A stretch of DNA of 64,000 bases from Lamellibrachia satsuma (GCA_033239005.1 BSQZ01000011.1:3152501-3216500), one strand, 5' to 3'; counted from the first letter of the stretch, positions 13,138-29,736 are shown. The notes: generated from the sequence alone by a model not told the origin. Numbers and translations: made by a program.

Positions 13138-14040
13138 GGTTCTTTCCACCAGGCATTCTCTGGTGAAAGCCTGGAACTGCTCTTGGTCAATCCTCTTGGC
13201 ATCTTTCAGAGAATCTATTGAAGGGTTTGGCTTTTCCAAACTTCTGGCGGCGCACGATCTTTGCCTCAATTGCAAGATGGGCTTCATCGTTTTCACTGTC
13301 CAGCTCACAGGCTTTGGCGAGAGCAGCTGTGACGTCTTCTTCAAATGCCATCAGGAGGTATCTCCCCTTGTTATGCCTCAGCATGTCAGGGAACGGGGCG
13401 AGGAGTGTTTGCTTGAGTCCTGTGAAGTGGACCCTCATATCGAACTTGACTTCTAATTGTTCCATAGTGCTGGGCGAGATCAGCCAACTTGAACACTGGT
13501 GCCATCACCTCGTCTAGCCTAGTCTCTTCAATGTAGAAGACTTATTCGGCGAAGGCAATTGCCGATAATTCTCGCTCCTGGTATTTGTCTTGGGTCCTGG
13601 AGACATGGCCTTTCTGTCACGATTGTACAGTCACACTAAGCATTCCAGAGCTGCCATGTCCCCGGCACTGAATCGCCCCAGCAGTTCGGTGTCTTCAAGA
13701 AAGACTGCACAGGCCCGCACCCGGCTGGGCATTTGAAAATCGCTGCTTGACGAAGACCGTCGGTCCCAGCAGGTTGTTCGCAGAAGACAATAGCTTGTTC
13801 TCCGTCCTCAATGAGCGTGACTACGACCTGGTGAGTTTGCCTGCAGCTGGTAAATCATGGCTCTCGCTTTCTGTCTTGAATTTTCGTTTTTCTGCTCTTT
13901 ACAATTTTGTATTGTTGTATTTGAGCCTGCATGTATGATGATACTGAGCATTGTTTGCGACCATGGCCGCTTCAATGCCATGGCCGTCATTGAGTTTTTC
14001 TAAATTAAGGGTACCTGGAAGTTGTCCAAGCTCACTGATT
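13138..14040 (-). pseudogene. Frame-shifted relic of a repeat-associated protein
   Basis: Minus-strand pieces in changing frames read, in order, LEKLNDGHGIEAAM with QYHHTCRLKYNN (about 14000-13900), GTDGLRQAAIF (about 13740), ACAVFLEDTELLGRFSAG (about 13690), LYNRDRKAM (about 13610) and MEQLEVKFDMRVHFTGL with ALAKACELDSENDEAH (13465-13190). The order resembles a protein family I have seen repeatedly in invertebrate repeats, with an ALEAxYHxxCLxxLYN-like core. I cannot name its function. Several frameshifts and stops show it is dead. It lies inside the candidate transposon at 12744-15833 and may be its former ORF. Confidence 0.5.
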
Positions 14041-14061
14041 TTTATAAAATTCGCTGCGAGT

Positions 14062-14327
14062 GAACTGTACCCACTCCCCATGTGAACTGTACCCACTCCG
14101 CATGTGAACTGTACCTACTCCCCATGTGAACTGTACCCACTCCCCATGTGAACTGTACCCACTCCGCATGTGAACTGTACCTACTCCCCATGTGAATTGT
14201 AACCACTCCCCATGTGAATTGTACCCACTCCCCATGTGAATTGTGCCCACTCCCCATGTGAACTGTAGCCACTCTCCATGTGAACTGTACCCACTCCCCA
14301 TGTCAACTGTACCCACTCCCCATGTCT
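14062..14327. repeat. 22-bp minisatellite, about 12 units
   Basis: Units read GTGAACTGTACCCACTCC followed by CCAT, with variants (AATTGT, CGCAT). The minus strand has the WVQFTWG-like peptide repeat only because 22 bases cycle through frames. Confidence 0.97.
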
Positions 14328-14940
14328 TGTCGCTTGGACTGCGAATGACATGTCAGTGTCTCTGCCTTGTCCTCTTGGCAAATGATACACAGATTCCAGT
14401 TAATCTGAGCTGGATGCGGGGACGTTGATGGCGCAGGACGCTGAAGGCCAACCAATGTGGAGCTCTCGGACATGAGTCAACCGATTTACTGAACACCAGT
14501 ACGTTTAGTCTACGGGCATATTCTCTTCATCAGTAACCACCACAATCAGTAACTTCCAGGGTGACCTACTACTACTACCAGGTGCCAAGCCAGTTATTGT
14601 TATCTACAATAACTATTCGGAACCTCGCAGCCTAATTAGAATAATTAGTCCAATTAGACTGATTTTTTTATTCCTTTAGAAATCAAATAATTTGCTCTTC
14701 CCTACGCACATTTGGACCTTCATAAGGGATTTAGCCTCAACTGTCAACCTGCAGACCTCCCCAGTTGAGCAGGTATGTAAAATAACATAACGGCGGCCAT
14801 TTTGTAAAATGGCTGCCACAGCTATCAGGGGTCAAACCTGCAATGGCTCAATATCCAGATCTGTTCAGAATATAAGTGTCTACATGTTTGCCAAATTTTG
14901 GGCTCTTATCACAAAATGCACAATGTAATGGATATGATTT

Positions 14941-15810
14941 TTTGGCCTATAGGATGAAAACCTTTTTTGTGGGGATGGGCAGCGAGCGCCTAGCTGATTA
15001 GCTAGGTGTGTTTAATAATACAACCTGTTCCCATCTCTATCCTGCACACCCCTCTATCGATAAGGCGCTTAATTAAGCGGGCCCAATTACACCAACCGAT
15101 CATGTGACTTTTTCGGGAAATATTACTGGAAAGCGGTGCACGCTGCGGAAATTTGCAGATAGCGAGCGGGACCATGTTTTGAATCACTTTTCTTCGATGC
15201 GACATACGAACAACATCATCCGAGCTTCTGAATTAATTCCCACCCACCCTCCCCATGTATTTGCACTTCTGTGTCGATATGTTTTCTAAACTTGCATATT
15301 ACGTGTCAACGTATCTAGATATTGAATTGATCTGAATGTTGTATCGGGGGTTTATTCCCCCACTTTTGTGTATATCATTGTAAATACTCTAGCTAGCACT
15401 ATATACGTATAATTATGCATGCTTGTCTGCACATAGGTATCTTTTCCCTCTTTGTATGCTGTCGCTTTGTTTAAGAGCAGCAAGGGTTTTTGGTAAAGAC
15501 TGTCTTCGGCAGTTGCTAGCTACAGTAGAAAATGTTAAATCTTGTATGGTATTGTTTACTAATTGGTCATACACCAGCTTAATCAGTAATATACCAGGCT
15601 GTGTACAATTTGTGGCAGACTACTATTATTGTGTGCACAGCGGCAATCCTTGTTGGGTATGATAAAATTGGATTGCCCGTTACCAACCTACCAAGTAGTT
15701 GGTGTATTTATACAAACAGAGAAAGGTCTGCATAAGCGTGTCCCCATTTCATTGTAAACACAAATACACCGGGAGTCGACGGGGTATCGAGCTGCGAAAA
15801 ACACAAGAAA
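14941..15810. other. No recognised feature
   Basis: Unique-looking sequence between the inverted subterminal motif and the right edge of the candidate element. No gene seen. Confidence 0.35.
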
Positions 15811-15833
15811 GGTTGGTTTATGCCGCCCCACTA

Positions 15834-15986
15834 GTATGTATGTATGTATGTATGTATGTATGTATGTATGTATGTATGTATGTATGTATGCATGCATGCA
15901 TGCATGCATGAATGAATGTATGCATGTACGTACGTACGTATGAATGCATGCATGCATGCACACACGCACGTATGCACATACATACG

Positions 15987-16034
<48 letters not shown>

Positions 16035-16092
16035 TGTATGTATGTATGTATGTATGTATGTATGTATGTATATATGTATGTATATATGTGCG
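15834..16092. repeat. (GTAT)n microsatellite, right part
   Basis: GTAT repeats with GCAT and TACG variants, continuing the orientation of the array at 12.35-12.74 kb. Confidence 0.97.
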
Positions 16093-16172
16093 TTCTTGCA
16101 TGCATGGATGTGCGTGCGTGCGTAAATGTATTGTATGCCTATATGCATGTATCCACGCGGGTGTATATTCAC

Positions 16173-16221
<49 letters not shown>

Positions 16222-16235
16222 AGCATAAATGTGTG

Positions 16236-16288
<53 letters not shown>

Positions 16289-16336
16289 TCCTCCACATAC
16301 TTGCTGTGTTTGTGTGTTGATCGACATCCTATTTCA

Positions 16337-16420
<84 letters not shown>
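16173..16420. repeat. (AT)n microsatellites, three tracts
   Basis: AT tracts at about 16173-16219, 16239-16287 and 16337-16418, with short unique spacers. Confidence 0.97.
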
Positions 16421-16422
<2 letters not shown>

Positions 16423-16432
16423 GCACATGAAT

Positions 16433-16918
16433 ATACAAGAAGGACATAGATAAGCTAGAAATAATACAATGAAGTGCAAGTAAAACGATCCAGAATTGTG
16501 AGACTTTAGTTAAGAAAGCCGCTTTGATTTAACAACATTAGAGACAAGGATACTAAGAGGAGACCAAACAGAAGTGTCTAAAATAGTGAATGGTTATGGG
16601 AATATTGATAGGAATATGTTCTTCAAACGTAAATAAGGCAGTAGAACCAGAGGACACAAAGCAGCATTAGTTAAAGAACAGCGTAGGTTGGACATAAAAA
16701 AGTACTCCGGCTCACTGAGGGTGATAAATGAATGGAACAAACAGTCAAATGAATGTATTAATGATAGTAGCGTGAATTTGTTTAAAAATAAAATTGACAT
16801 ATATCTACTAATGGCGGGCTATACATAGATGATAACATTGTTGGACGCTCGATAAGTCAATGGCTTCCTTGTCCATTTGCCATCTGGAACTTATAGGTTG
16901 GGTTGGCAATCTTGTTAA
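16433..16918 (+). mobile_element. CR1 3' fragment (copy 4)
   Basis: Decayed RT C-terminus (ACATAGATAAGCTAGAAATA; ACATTAGAGACAAGGATACT) is followed by the shared tail with TCGATAAGTCAATGGCTTCC and a final CAATCTTGTTAA. It begins directly beside the AT tract, so its 5' edge may be truncated there. Confidence 0.85.
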
Positions 16919-16944
16919 CCGTGCGTGTGTTTATAACAAGGTAT

Positions 16945-17005
16945 GGTTTCGCGAGTGTGTGTGCGTGCGTGTGTGTGCGTGTGTGAGCGTGCCTGCGTGT
17001 GCGTA
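16945..17005. repeat. (GTGTGCGT)n microsatellite
   Basis: GT/GCGT run only about 30 bases from the EGF exon's donor site. Confidence 0.9.
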
Positions 17006-17036
17006 GGCAGCAATGAATTGACACCGATCCACCTAC

Positions 17037-21212
<4,176 letters not shown>

Positions 21213-21955
21213 CTACAACAAACGCAATACACCACCAGTACATGACTTGCAAACAGCGTAGCGCGAGGGATGGGGACGGGGGATCGACTGATGTACCAAA
21301 TGACGTGTAACACTTACTGTACACAAAACTAACTTACTCATGTCGTCCACTTAACGTGGTGACGGGATGAATTCCTTCCATTATCAAAGGTTCGTCATGG
21401 TGTTTGATAAGTTAGCTACACTAAGCCTGGTACACATCTAAAATTATATGAAGAAGAGTTGTGTCTGGACGACGTTTTCTCCGAGGGCCATCGTGCTTCC
21501 ATTTTGCTGCCCTGTCAGACGAAGACGCATTATCGCGCCATGACGCATTGAGGATTTTCCGCACTATTGTTGTGTAGGTGCCATAAAGTGCTTTCCCCAT
21601 GCTTTAAGTCAGTCCATCGCAACCACATATAAAGATCGTTTCGACAGTTGTCCTGAAGATATTCAGTTTGACGAGTCTGCAGATGGAGGCTCTCCAAACA
21701 TTGTCAAACTGCCGCTGACGCTTGTGCTTTTATAAACTAAATGTCAAAACTATACTTATAATAATGTCATTCATTCAACATGTGTTGGAATTGTACTTAC
21801 CGCCTGGTACCACGTAAGACCTAACCAAGGTAAAATGACAATTCACGTAAATTAATAATAGTAACCAAAATGAATGTTATGTTGTTTTAAATATGTCTCC
21901 TCGATTCGATTTTTTTGCTTGTCTCATTTCAAATTAATTTCGCGAAACGCTAAAC
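21213..21955. other. No recognised feature
   Basis: I looked for the missing upstream exon of the fibrinogen gene here on the minus strand and found no signal peptide or EGF exon. Confidence 0.4.
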
Positions 21956-21959
21956 CTAC

Positions 21960-22345
21960 CTGATATCCACTGCAACATGCTGGCTCGTTTGTGCAACTTT
22001 TGTATGTAGTTTTTGTGAAATCATCAGACAAACTATTACATTACTTACTGCTTGTTCAAGCATTAAGTGAAATGAAAATCGAAATGCTGAGAAATCACGA
22101 TTTTCACCCTTGATGAAATTTCGTAATGTTGTCATGTGATCGGCGAGAGGATTGAAGTCACACCCGTGATCGGCATTGACTAGCACAGTGTTTACCATTT
22201 TTGCTATCAACTATTTTGATCTTTACCAGATGTAAAGACTGAACTAATTATTTTTTGATGATTTAAAAAAATAGGCATTTTTTACTAAACAGACTTCGCA
22301 CATTACTTAAGTTAGTCACACACTACACATATGAACATAAGTGAA
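21960..22345. repeat. Interspersed repeat R2, copy without MITE insertions
   Basis: Blocks such as GCTCGTTTGTGCAACTTTTG, AAATCATCAGACAAACTATT and CACACACTACACATATGAA match the sequence around two MITEs at 41.0-41.9 kb. This copy lacks both MITEs. Confidence 0.65.
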
Positions 22346-22867
22346 CCGGATTCGCGATGGGCTGAAGGAAGCAACTTTAGGTAAGCCCCATTTACAAATA
22401 TTTCCCCACAAATTAGTGTACATTGAATGATGTCTAAAGTGATTGTCAACTATTGACAAACATAATGCATCATTTTATATTATATGGAAATAATGCCCTT
22501 AACTGCATACATCTTGCAAATGTTTATTTAACCCCAAGGGTTCGCTTAAGGAATATCACTGTAATTGGTACTAACGTTGACATGATTGTCCAGTGACACC
22601 AACAAATGATAACGTTATAATCAGCCAGAAGCAAGAACGCATATCTTCCACTGCGGCGAAACGACATGCGGGAGACGGCAGCACAGCTATGTGGTAGTAA
22701 TTATCGGGGTAGTTTCTTCAGGCGACAGGAACTCATTTACGTCCACGCAGTGGCCGACATTGGAGCGTTTGTCTGAGTGCAACATTGCGTCAAGCAGCGG
22801 GGAAGCGGAAATGACGCAACATATCATGCGTTGCATTATGGGAGACCGGTATCGCTTATCCGGTTTG

Positions 22868-23065
22868 AATTAACTACATACATGTGGACAAAGAACACGT
22901 GGGCTCATTCATCGTCCACAATTATCATTTATATGCGGCCCATCTTTTTTCTCAAATAATCCTCTCCCTGATATCTCTCCAATTTTTGGATCAGTTTAGT
23001 TGCTGTTCTTTGCATTATTACCAGCTTATCGATATCCTTCTGCAAATATTATATCAGTGCTTGAA
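22868..23065 (-). mobile_element. Decayed CR1 fragment (copy 9)
   Basis: On the minus strand it reads DIDKLVIMQRTATKLIQKL, the decayed form of the RT C-terminal motif seen intact elsewhere in the window (DIDKLERIQRRATKMIPEL). It is joined through a deletion to a diverged tail near 22880-22945. Confidence 0.75.
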
Positions 23066-23780
23066 AGCGATATTTTCATTCTGCCTATTTAATGTCCGCC
23101 TCAGACTATGGATTCTAACGACTAGAGTTGGCCATATCGCCGATCCCCGACTCCTACGACCCCCAGTTGCTAGTCGGAGCACTATTGACAACTTGATTCG
23201 AAAACTAAATCTGAGCGCGAACCGTAACTCAACGCGACGAGCAGTTGTAATTCTGAACGTTTTTCCCAACTCAACCCGGGCTGCGCCAGTACTGTAGATT
23301 CGATTTTGTTGTATTACGGTCGCATAGATGCCAACTTCCGACCATACGTCGGAGTAATGGCGTCATGGCAAAGCCCCGACGGCGACTGACGAAGGCGATT
23401 GCGTCAAACGTTTGAAGGTGTTTGCCGAGGAGTGTATGGAGGTATCCCCTCTCCCACTGTGGGGAGTGTATGGGTGTATCACCTCTCCCACTGTGGGGTG
23501 TGATACATCATTTAAGAGCCATGTGAGCACCAATTTGGGTTCTCCAACATTAAGTTGTTCTTAAAGAAAAATATTAATAATTTTTACCAAACATCAATAT
23601 TTCATAATGCCTTTCATTCCAATGTAGCAACATGTGCGTAAACTTTGGCCCCAGATGCTGATCAATGGAGCATATCGTGGGTAACGTGGTTACACCGTAA
23701 GCGTTGCTATAATGTACTAACATAATGATAGATTTTGATAATTTTAATATATGTAATTGATCATGTAGGTTATATCACAA
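23066..23780. other. No gene; short local duplication
   Basis: GGGAGTGTATGG with ACCTCTCCCACTGTGGGG is tandemly repeated near 23440-23500. Otherwise I see nothing. Confidence 0.5.
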
Positions 23781-23799
23781 ACTTGTGTTAATTATTAAT

Positions 23800-24860
23800 T
23801 AATTAATACTTACAATGCATTAACCAAGTCAACGCAATAGTTTTTTTTACTGGTTCCGTTACATATATTCCTTCTTGGGTGCGTACAAACGATAAAAGAA
23901 TCATCAAACATGGAATGATGCCAACATGCAGTTGGCTATCGAGGCTGTGCGCGGAAAAGTCAAGCTTGCTGTTAAGCAGTTTGGGGTTCCCCGCTCCACA
24001 CTGCAACGAAGATGCAAGAGAGTGCGAGATATTGCGGTTGCAGCAGAAACGGGGTTGGGCAGATTCCGACCTGTGTTTTCACCAGCGATTGAGTTAGAAC
24101 TCGTTGCGCATATCAAACGTACGGAGAGCATGCTTTTTGGTTTAACCCTGTCGCAACTGAAGAGAGTCGAATATGATTACGCAGAAGCAAACGGCATTCA
24201 GCATAACTTCAACCGCAGGACTGGCGAAGCTGGAAAGGACTGGTGTCATGACTTTATGGCTCGCCACAGTGACGATATTTCTTTGAGAACACCCGAGCCT
24301 ACATCGGCAGCACGCGCAAGAGCATTCAACCAGGGAGCCGTCAACGCGTTCTTTGATTTACTGGAAAAGGTGCATGGCGCGAAGAGGTTTACCCCAGATC
24401 GTGTCTACAAAGTAGACAAGACAGGAATAACTACCGTACCCAATCGACCATCTAAGATAATCGCCAGTCGGGGAAGGAAACAGGTTGGTTCACTGTCGTC
24501 TTCTGAGAGGGGACAATTTGTCACGGTAGAAATTTGAATGAGTGCTGCTGGATCATTTATACCGCCATTGTTCATCTTCCTGTGGAAGAAGATGAAAGAC
24601 GAGCTGATAGACCGCGCACTCCCCGCGTCAATCGCAATAGCGCACGAGACAGGATGGATGCAATCCTACATCTTTGTGATGTGGTTCGAACAATTTCTGA
24701 AGCATGCCCGCCCGAAGCAAGGCCCGTTCTTTTGACCCTAGATGGCTACAAAACGCGCACAAACAACCTGCCTTTCATCGAAATGGCTCGAGCCAATTTT
24801 GTGACAGTTATCTGCCTACCACTGCATTGTAGCCATCGCATGCAGCCACATCATATTTCC
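23800..24860 (+). pseudogene. pogo/Tigger-type transposase relic
   Basis: A helix-turn-helix DNA-binding region (AVKQFGVPRSTLQRRCKRV) is followed by the DDE domain. The first Asp is visible in YKVDKTGITTVPNRPSKI. A TGA at 24535 interrupts the frame, which continues in register as SAAGSFIPPLFIF. A frameshift near 24720 moves the rest to LLTLDGYKTRTNNLPFIEMA with the second Asp. At the third acidic site, where relatives read QPLD, this copy reads QPHH. It is a dead cut-and-paste transposase. Terminal inverted repeats were not identified. It abuts the 3' side of the Gypsy relic. Confidence 0.85.
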
Positions 24861-25044
24861 CCCTCCTCCCTAAGGGATTATCATTCCAGTTATGGGGTTT
24901 CGCATAAGCAGCACATAATTACAAACTATCTACCGGTGTCATTTTCAGTTCAACAGCGAATTAATGTCTACGAATGCGTTCTTTTAATATTGCGATTAAA
25001 TTATCAGCTGAAAATTATTTTTAAAGTCACTGATAATTGAAGTG

Positions 25045-27745
25045 TCACCCCATGATCACGTAAGGCGTTCGATAGTCTTCGAGATATCTAGGTGGGCGCC
25101 TGTTTCGACTGGGTTGTTGACGCAGGTAAGGCGGGTCACCAAGTTGTCGAGCCGGTAGACCTTCAACGTCGACATCATGTAAGGTTTCTTCCGCCTGCAG
25201 ATGTGGAGGACCTACTTGGCGCGACCGGCTACATCGCCGCGAGTTCCAGCGTGGACCATCTTCAAGCACGAAAGTGTTTGGCCCAGCTTTCTTGGCGATC
25301 CTCTTAGGATACGACAACGACGATGCCAGTTTATGCTTTCGGATAGGTCGTTTCGTCCGCACCCAGTCTCCACGTTTCATCGACGTGTCTCGTGAATGAC
25401 GTCGTTTGTCGGCGTAAGGTTTGGTTCGTTCCTGCTTACGTCTGATCGATTCAGCTAGCACTGTAATGTTCGGTGTAGGTGTAGGTGTAAACTCTGCTGG
25501 GGTAGGTTGTGTCAGCGCGTGTGGTGTCGATCGGTATGTTTGCAGTATTGTTCGTGTTCGTTATACAATGCGCTGCGACGGTGTTCGATGCCGAGTTTCT
25601 GCAGGAATATTTAAAATTCGTATAACACGAATTGTGCTCCGTTGTCGCTTTGCAGAAGTTTGGGTATTCCCCATCGAGAAAACAGTTCCTTCATGATCTG
25701 AATGATGGCGGAAGACGTCAACGTGCTAGTTGCAGCTACCTCTGGCCATTTCGAGTGGGCATTGTGCGCCACAACAAGAGATCTTTGACTTTGGGGTGCA
25801 ACCTGTACCTCGCCGAAAATGTCGATTTGAATGTGTTGCCATGGTTTCTCAGGTCAAGGTATGGGTTGAAGTGGTGGTTTGTTGGCTTTGTAGATTTTTC
25901 ACACACTGCACATCCTTCACAGTCTCTGAGGAAAGTTTCGATGTGCCGATCAATTGCAGGCCACCATACGGTATTGCGAGATCGCTGCTTAGTTCGTACG
26001 ATCCTTCGTGGGCCATGTGCAGTACCTGCTGTTGGAGTGACTTAGGGATGACAGCACGAATGCCACGCGACACACAGCCGTCAGCGAACACAGAAGGTTC
26101 GTCTCTCAGTCGGAAATAAGTTTCCAATCCAGCAGGTGGGTGTCGAGGCCAACCATTCTGGAAGAAATGACGTACTTGCGTCAATGTGACACCAATGGAA
26201 GAAGCAGCTTTCAACTGGAGGGGTGTAACGCGATTGTCCAACTCGACTTCCATTACACAGTCATCTGTCATTGACTTCCACGGTTCATCGTTAATCAGTC
26301 TGTTTAGCATATCTGCTACCTGGTTCTTGGAACCTGCAGTGTACTGAATGTCAAAGTCATACTGATGAAGGCGATCAGACCATCGGTAAGTTCGTAATGG
26401 CCTGTGCCCAGAGCCGGACGTCGCTAACAGAGTGGTGAAGGCCTGATGATCAGTCCTTAATATGAACTTCCTTCCGAAGATAAACATATGCAAATGCTCG
26501 CATGCAAAGATACACGCCAACGCGTCACGTTCGCCTATCGAGTACTTCCTCTCAGTTGATGGCAGCGTCATCGAAGCATATGCGACTGGACGTCCGTTGC
26601 CACCGGACACTTGCGATAATACCGCGCCAAGGCCAGTTCCAGATTCGTCTGTCGTCACGATCGTTTGAGCGTCTGGGTCGAAGTGTGCAAGAAGCAGATG
26701 TGATGTTATGCTTAAGTGTACGGAACGCTTCGTCTTGCTCATATGTCCATTCCCACGGGACATCTTTGCGAAGTAATCGTCTCAGTGGCTCTGCAGTGTC
26801 AGCATGGTGAGGGACGAATTTAAGATAGACATTTGTTGTGCCCAGAAACGACGCAACTTCTTTCGCACTGGTCGGTTGTGGAAGCTCCGTAATGGTTTTC
26901 ACATCGGAGTACAATGGTAGGACACCCTGGGGTGACACGTGGTAACCCAGAAAATTAATCTCCGTCGTGGCAAACTGACTTGTACGGATTCAGCGTGACG
27001 TGATACTCAGCCAGTCGGTCGAGCACTAACTGTAGTCGTGTGTCGTGCTGGACCTTCGTGCGCCCGTGGATGACAATGTCTTCTAGGAGGTTGATGCAAC
27101 CATCTATTCCGCTGAATACAGAAGATATGATCTCCTGGAAGGCACTTGGGGCTGAACTCAGTATATACGACATCCGGCGGTATTGGAAACCCCCTCATGA
27201 GTGATGAATGGCGTCAAGTACTTACTATCTTCTGCCATGGGAACTTGCTGGTAGCTTCGCCTCATATCTAGCTTGGTGAAGACAGTGGAGTGGTGGAACT
27301 CGGCATACAGTTCCTCAATCGTCGGTAGTGGATATTTATCTGAAATGATGGCCTTGTTGACTGCTTTCAAGTCAACACACAATCGTATTTCACCTGATTT
27401 CCGACGTGCGACGACTAGATTCGAAATCCAGGGTGATGAGTCGATCGGTTCGATAATCCCGTCATCTTGTACGCGTTTCAACTCACATGACACTTCGTCA
27501 CGTACAGAGAATGGAATGCGACGCAAACCTTGTGACACAGGTGTAACTTACGGGTTAACTCGGGGACGGTGAACAAACTTGGCAATTTCCCAAAACCTGT
27601 GAACACTGAAACAATGTCAACAGATTGAATGATGAGTTCACCGAGAGTACAAACGCTGCAGATTCGTTTGGCTGTTGTATTTGACCGACGGCACTCCCCT
27701 TTCTGGAAGATCTGCAACACTTCGCAGTTATTCATTTTTGAGCAC
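25045..27745 (-). pseudogene. Gypsy-type retrotransposon pol relic (RT, RNase H, integrase)
   Basis: In order on the minus strand: a linker to RT (VFTGFGKLPSLFTV); RT with DGIIEPIDSSPWISN, CVDLKAVNKAI, FTKLDMRRSYQQVPM and LSSAPSAFQEI; RNase H with TDESGTGLGAVLSQ and YSIGERDALA; integrase with AHSKWPEVAAT and LQSDNGAQFV; and a basic C-terminus (WVRTKRPIRKHK) to a stop at 25045. The RT catalytic box reads LLEDIV where active elements have YLDD. The first integrase Asp before AHSKWP is Asn. Frameshifts lie near 27190, 26945 and 25840, among others. No 3' LTR was recognised, and the pogo relic begins within about 200 bases. Confidence 0.88.
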
Positions 27746-28430
27746 AGTCGGCAAGTTTTCGCCCTGGCAGGACATTTCAGGCTGCCTGTCGCGTTTGAAC
27801 TGTAACCACAGTTGCCAGACGGCGCTTGTACCCGAGTGTTGGTGGCTGTGTGTGTGTGTACTATTCAGCAGGGTAACGAGACCTCCTCCGATCAGCTTGA
27901 ACCCTGAGCGATTCAAACTTGGTATTGTTTCTGGCCCGTGTATCTGACTGTTTAATGCTCAAACTCCCGTTTACGGCAACTTCAATACGGGTATCAGTGT
28001 GATAACTTTCTCAAAAGTGAGCGTATCAGGCTCTATTAGAAGTCGTTCCTTAACTCTGGGGTTATTCGTTTTCTCGATCAGCTGGTCGCGGATCAGTTCA
28101 TCCGACAGCTGACCGAAGTTGCAGTTAGCTACAAGTTCGTGCAATGCTGTAACGTACTCACGTACACTTTCCCCGGGGCGTTCCGCCCGTTGCCGAAACG
28201 TATACCGTTCCATCATCACACTTCGTTTTGGGCCGAAAAGATTTTGTAGTGCAGTTACGGCGGTCGCATATGTGTCGGTGTCCGTCGGGGACGCGAATAT
28301 TCTCTGGCCTTCTATCCCCAGGCAATGTACCAGGATAGCTCGGCGCCGTGCTGCCGTGACGTTGGCCCCGTCGAGGCCGCTTGCCATTAGGTAAGTTTCG
28401 AAATTCTACAACCACGGCACCGGAGGATCG
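27720..28430 (-). pseudogene. Gypsy-type gag relic
   Basis: Begins with the gag signature PGDPPVPWL (about 28430), then a stop, then ASGLDGANVTAARRRAIL, FGPKRSVMMERYTFRQRA, SVREYVTALHELVANCNF and EKTNNPRVKERLLIEP, with a stop near 27971. Remains of a zinc knuckle region (KCPARAKTCRLCSK) lie near 27760-27720 in another frame. I see no clear protease motif between gag and RT. Confidence 0.85.
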
Positions 28431-28497
28431 CCCGGTGTTGCTAGGAACACCGGCGAAGGCGGTAGGCTATGTTCATCCGTCCTCGTCGCCAAAGTTT

Positions 28498-28643
28498 GTT
28501 ATGTCCGAACCTATTAACACTGAACATAACTCGTTGGTAAACAACACACTCTTGTTTAATCTCAAACATGGCGGAACCCGGTCAAGCTGTCAAACCGAGG
28601 CTCGTGACGTCGCTTGTAAATTATAGCAAACACAACACCCTCT
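28498..28643 (-). repeat. LTR-like end of the Gypsy relic
   Basis: Reading minus, a TGTTGTGTTTGC...ACATAACA segment of about 140 bases is followed directly by AACTTTGGCGACGAGGAC, which resembles the LTR/primer-binding junction of Gypsy elements. With no second copy to compare, its limits are inferred. Confidence 0.4.
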
Positions 28644-29377
28644 TCACTACTGTTCATTCCAGCTTCCAAATAAACTTATCTGGGAATAACCCAGCCATTT
28701 TACAATTATTGCACAAACTATATTAATTTATGCAAGTATAGTTCAGTGAACTGAGGCAAATAGTGGATGAAGTCATAATTGTTGATAAGTGATCTTGAAA
28801 ACTGAATAACTATTCATTATGGTACAATTATGTTTCCATATCCCAACATTTCCTATAAGATGGCTTCATCTGTACTAATGACGATTAGTACCGATGAAGT
28901 CAGCTTGGCAAGATTGGTGGAAGTCTATACAATACAGGTCAATTTAATTTTAGGATACGATAACATAATTGTATGATCATGAAAACGAACTATCCTGAGA
29001 CCTATTCAATAACAAGACAAAAGTTGTCACAAGTATACATTTAATTACAGAACATTTTATAACAAAACAACAGACCATAACAACAGCCAAGATATAGATA
29101 CGCAAAAAAACTGATACAACATTCAGTCCAGCACACCACAGGCACGACTCAATTTACATTTTGGTTTCTCTACACAGCCTAACTTACAAATGAGGTAGTA
29201 ACAAAACATGACTTTGTCCACGATTACTAGTGCATGTGCTATTGTTTTTATTGACTGTCAGTCACTACAGCAGCTTACTGGTTTGAACTCACACGAATGT
29301 CCATTATTACGTAACAGAAGGGACAATCGGTCGTTTTCAAAATATACACATTATCTGTTACAAGGTTCACGGAACCG

Positions 29378-29417
<40 letters not shown>

Positions 29418-29736
29418 TATTACTTGACTTACAAATAGCTGTTACCTCCAGTCACTTTCTTTTTATCGAGGAATTGTTATTTAAAGTGTAGTGGCTACTG
29501 GCTAAACATACAGAACATTAGATTCCAATACGGTGGTCATTCAGTTCACTGTTCAGAAGTACCACTAAATATAGCAGGCACATGGCATTACCTGATAATG
29601 TGGACACCACTAATCAATACATTGATTGTGCAGGAAAGTTTTATCACAATAAAACAGTCGTGCGAACACTGAACAGCATATGACATATGGGCTATGACAC
29701 TAAGGTATCTTTAAATACGTGTCGACTGATCAACAC
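28644..29736. other. Spacer and likely 3' untranslated region of CDKL5
   Basis: The CDKL5 stop is at 29737. Reading minus, the nearest AATAAA I see is at 29252-29247, implying a 3' UTR of about 490 bases; this is inference. A 15-base-arm hairpin at 28866-28902 (CTTCATCTGTACTAAT and its complement) and its right flank resemble half of the 19.35-kb hairpin. A (TA)n tract is at 29379-29414. Confidence 0.45.

Larger units (their letters stand above)
12744..15833. mobile_element. Candidate inverted-repeat transposon inside a GTAT microsatellite
   Basis: The left edge reads TAGTGGGGCGGCATA. The reverse complement of the right edge (15819-15833) reads the same 15 bases. GTAT arrays in one orientation flank both ends, and GTA adjoins both edges. 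A subterminal motif near 12768 (TTGTGCATTTTGTGATAA) recurs inverted near 14905. This fits a DNA transposon that inserted into a microsatellite. The interior holds a frame-shifted relic protein and a minisatellite. No family is assigned, and the asymmetric position of the subterminal motif suggests later insertion or rearrangement. Confidence 0.5.

Noticed and set aside
14032..14316. Repeat peptide frames over the 22-bp array
   Set aside because: All three frames are open because the unit has no stop in that strand; there is no start context, domain or splice evidence.
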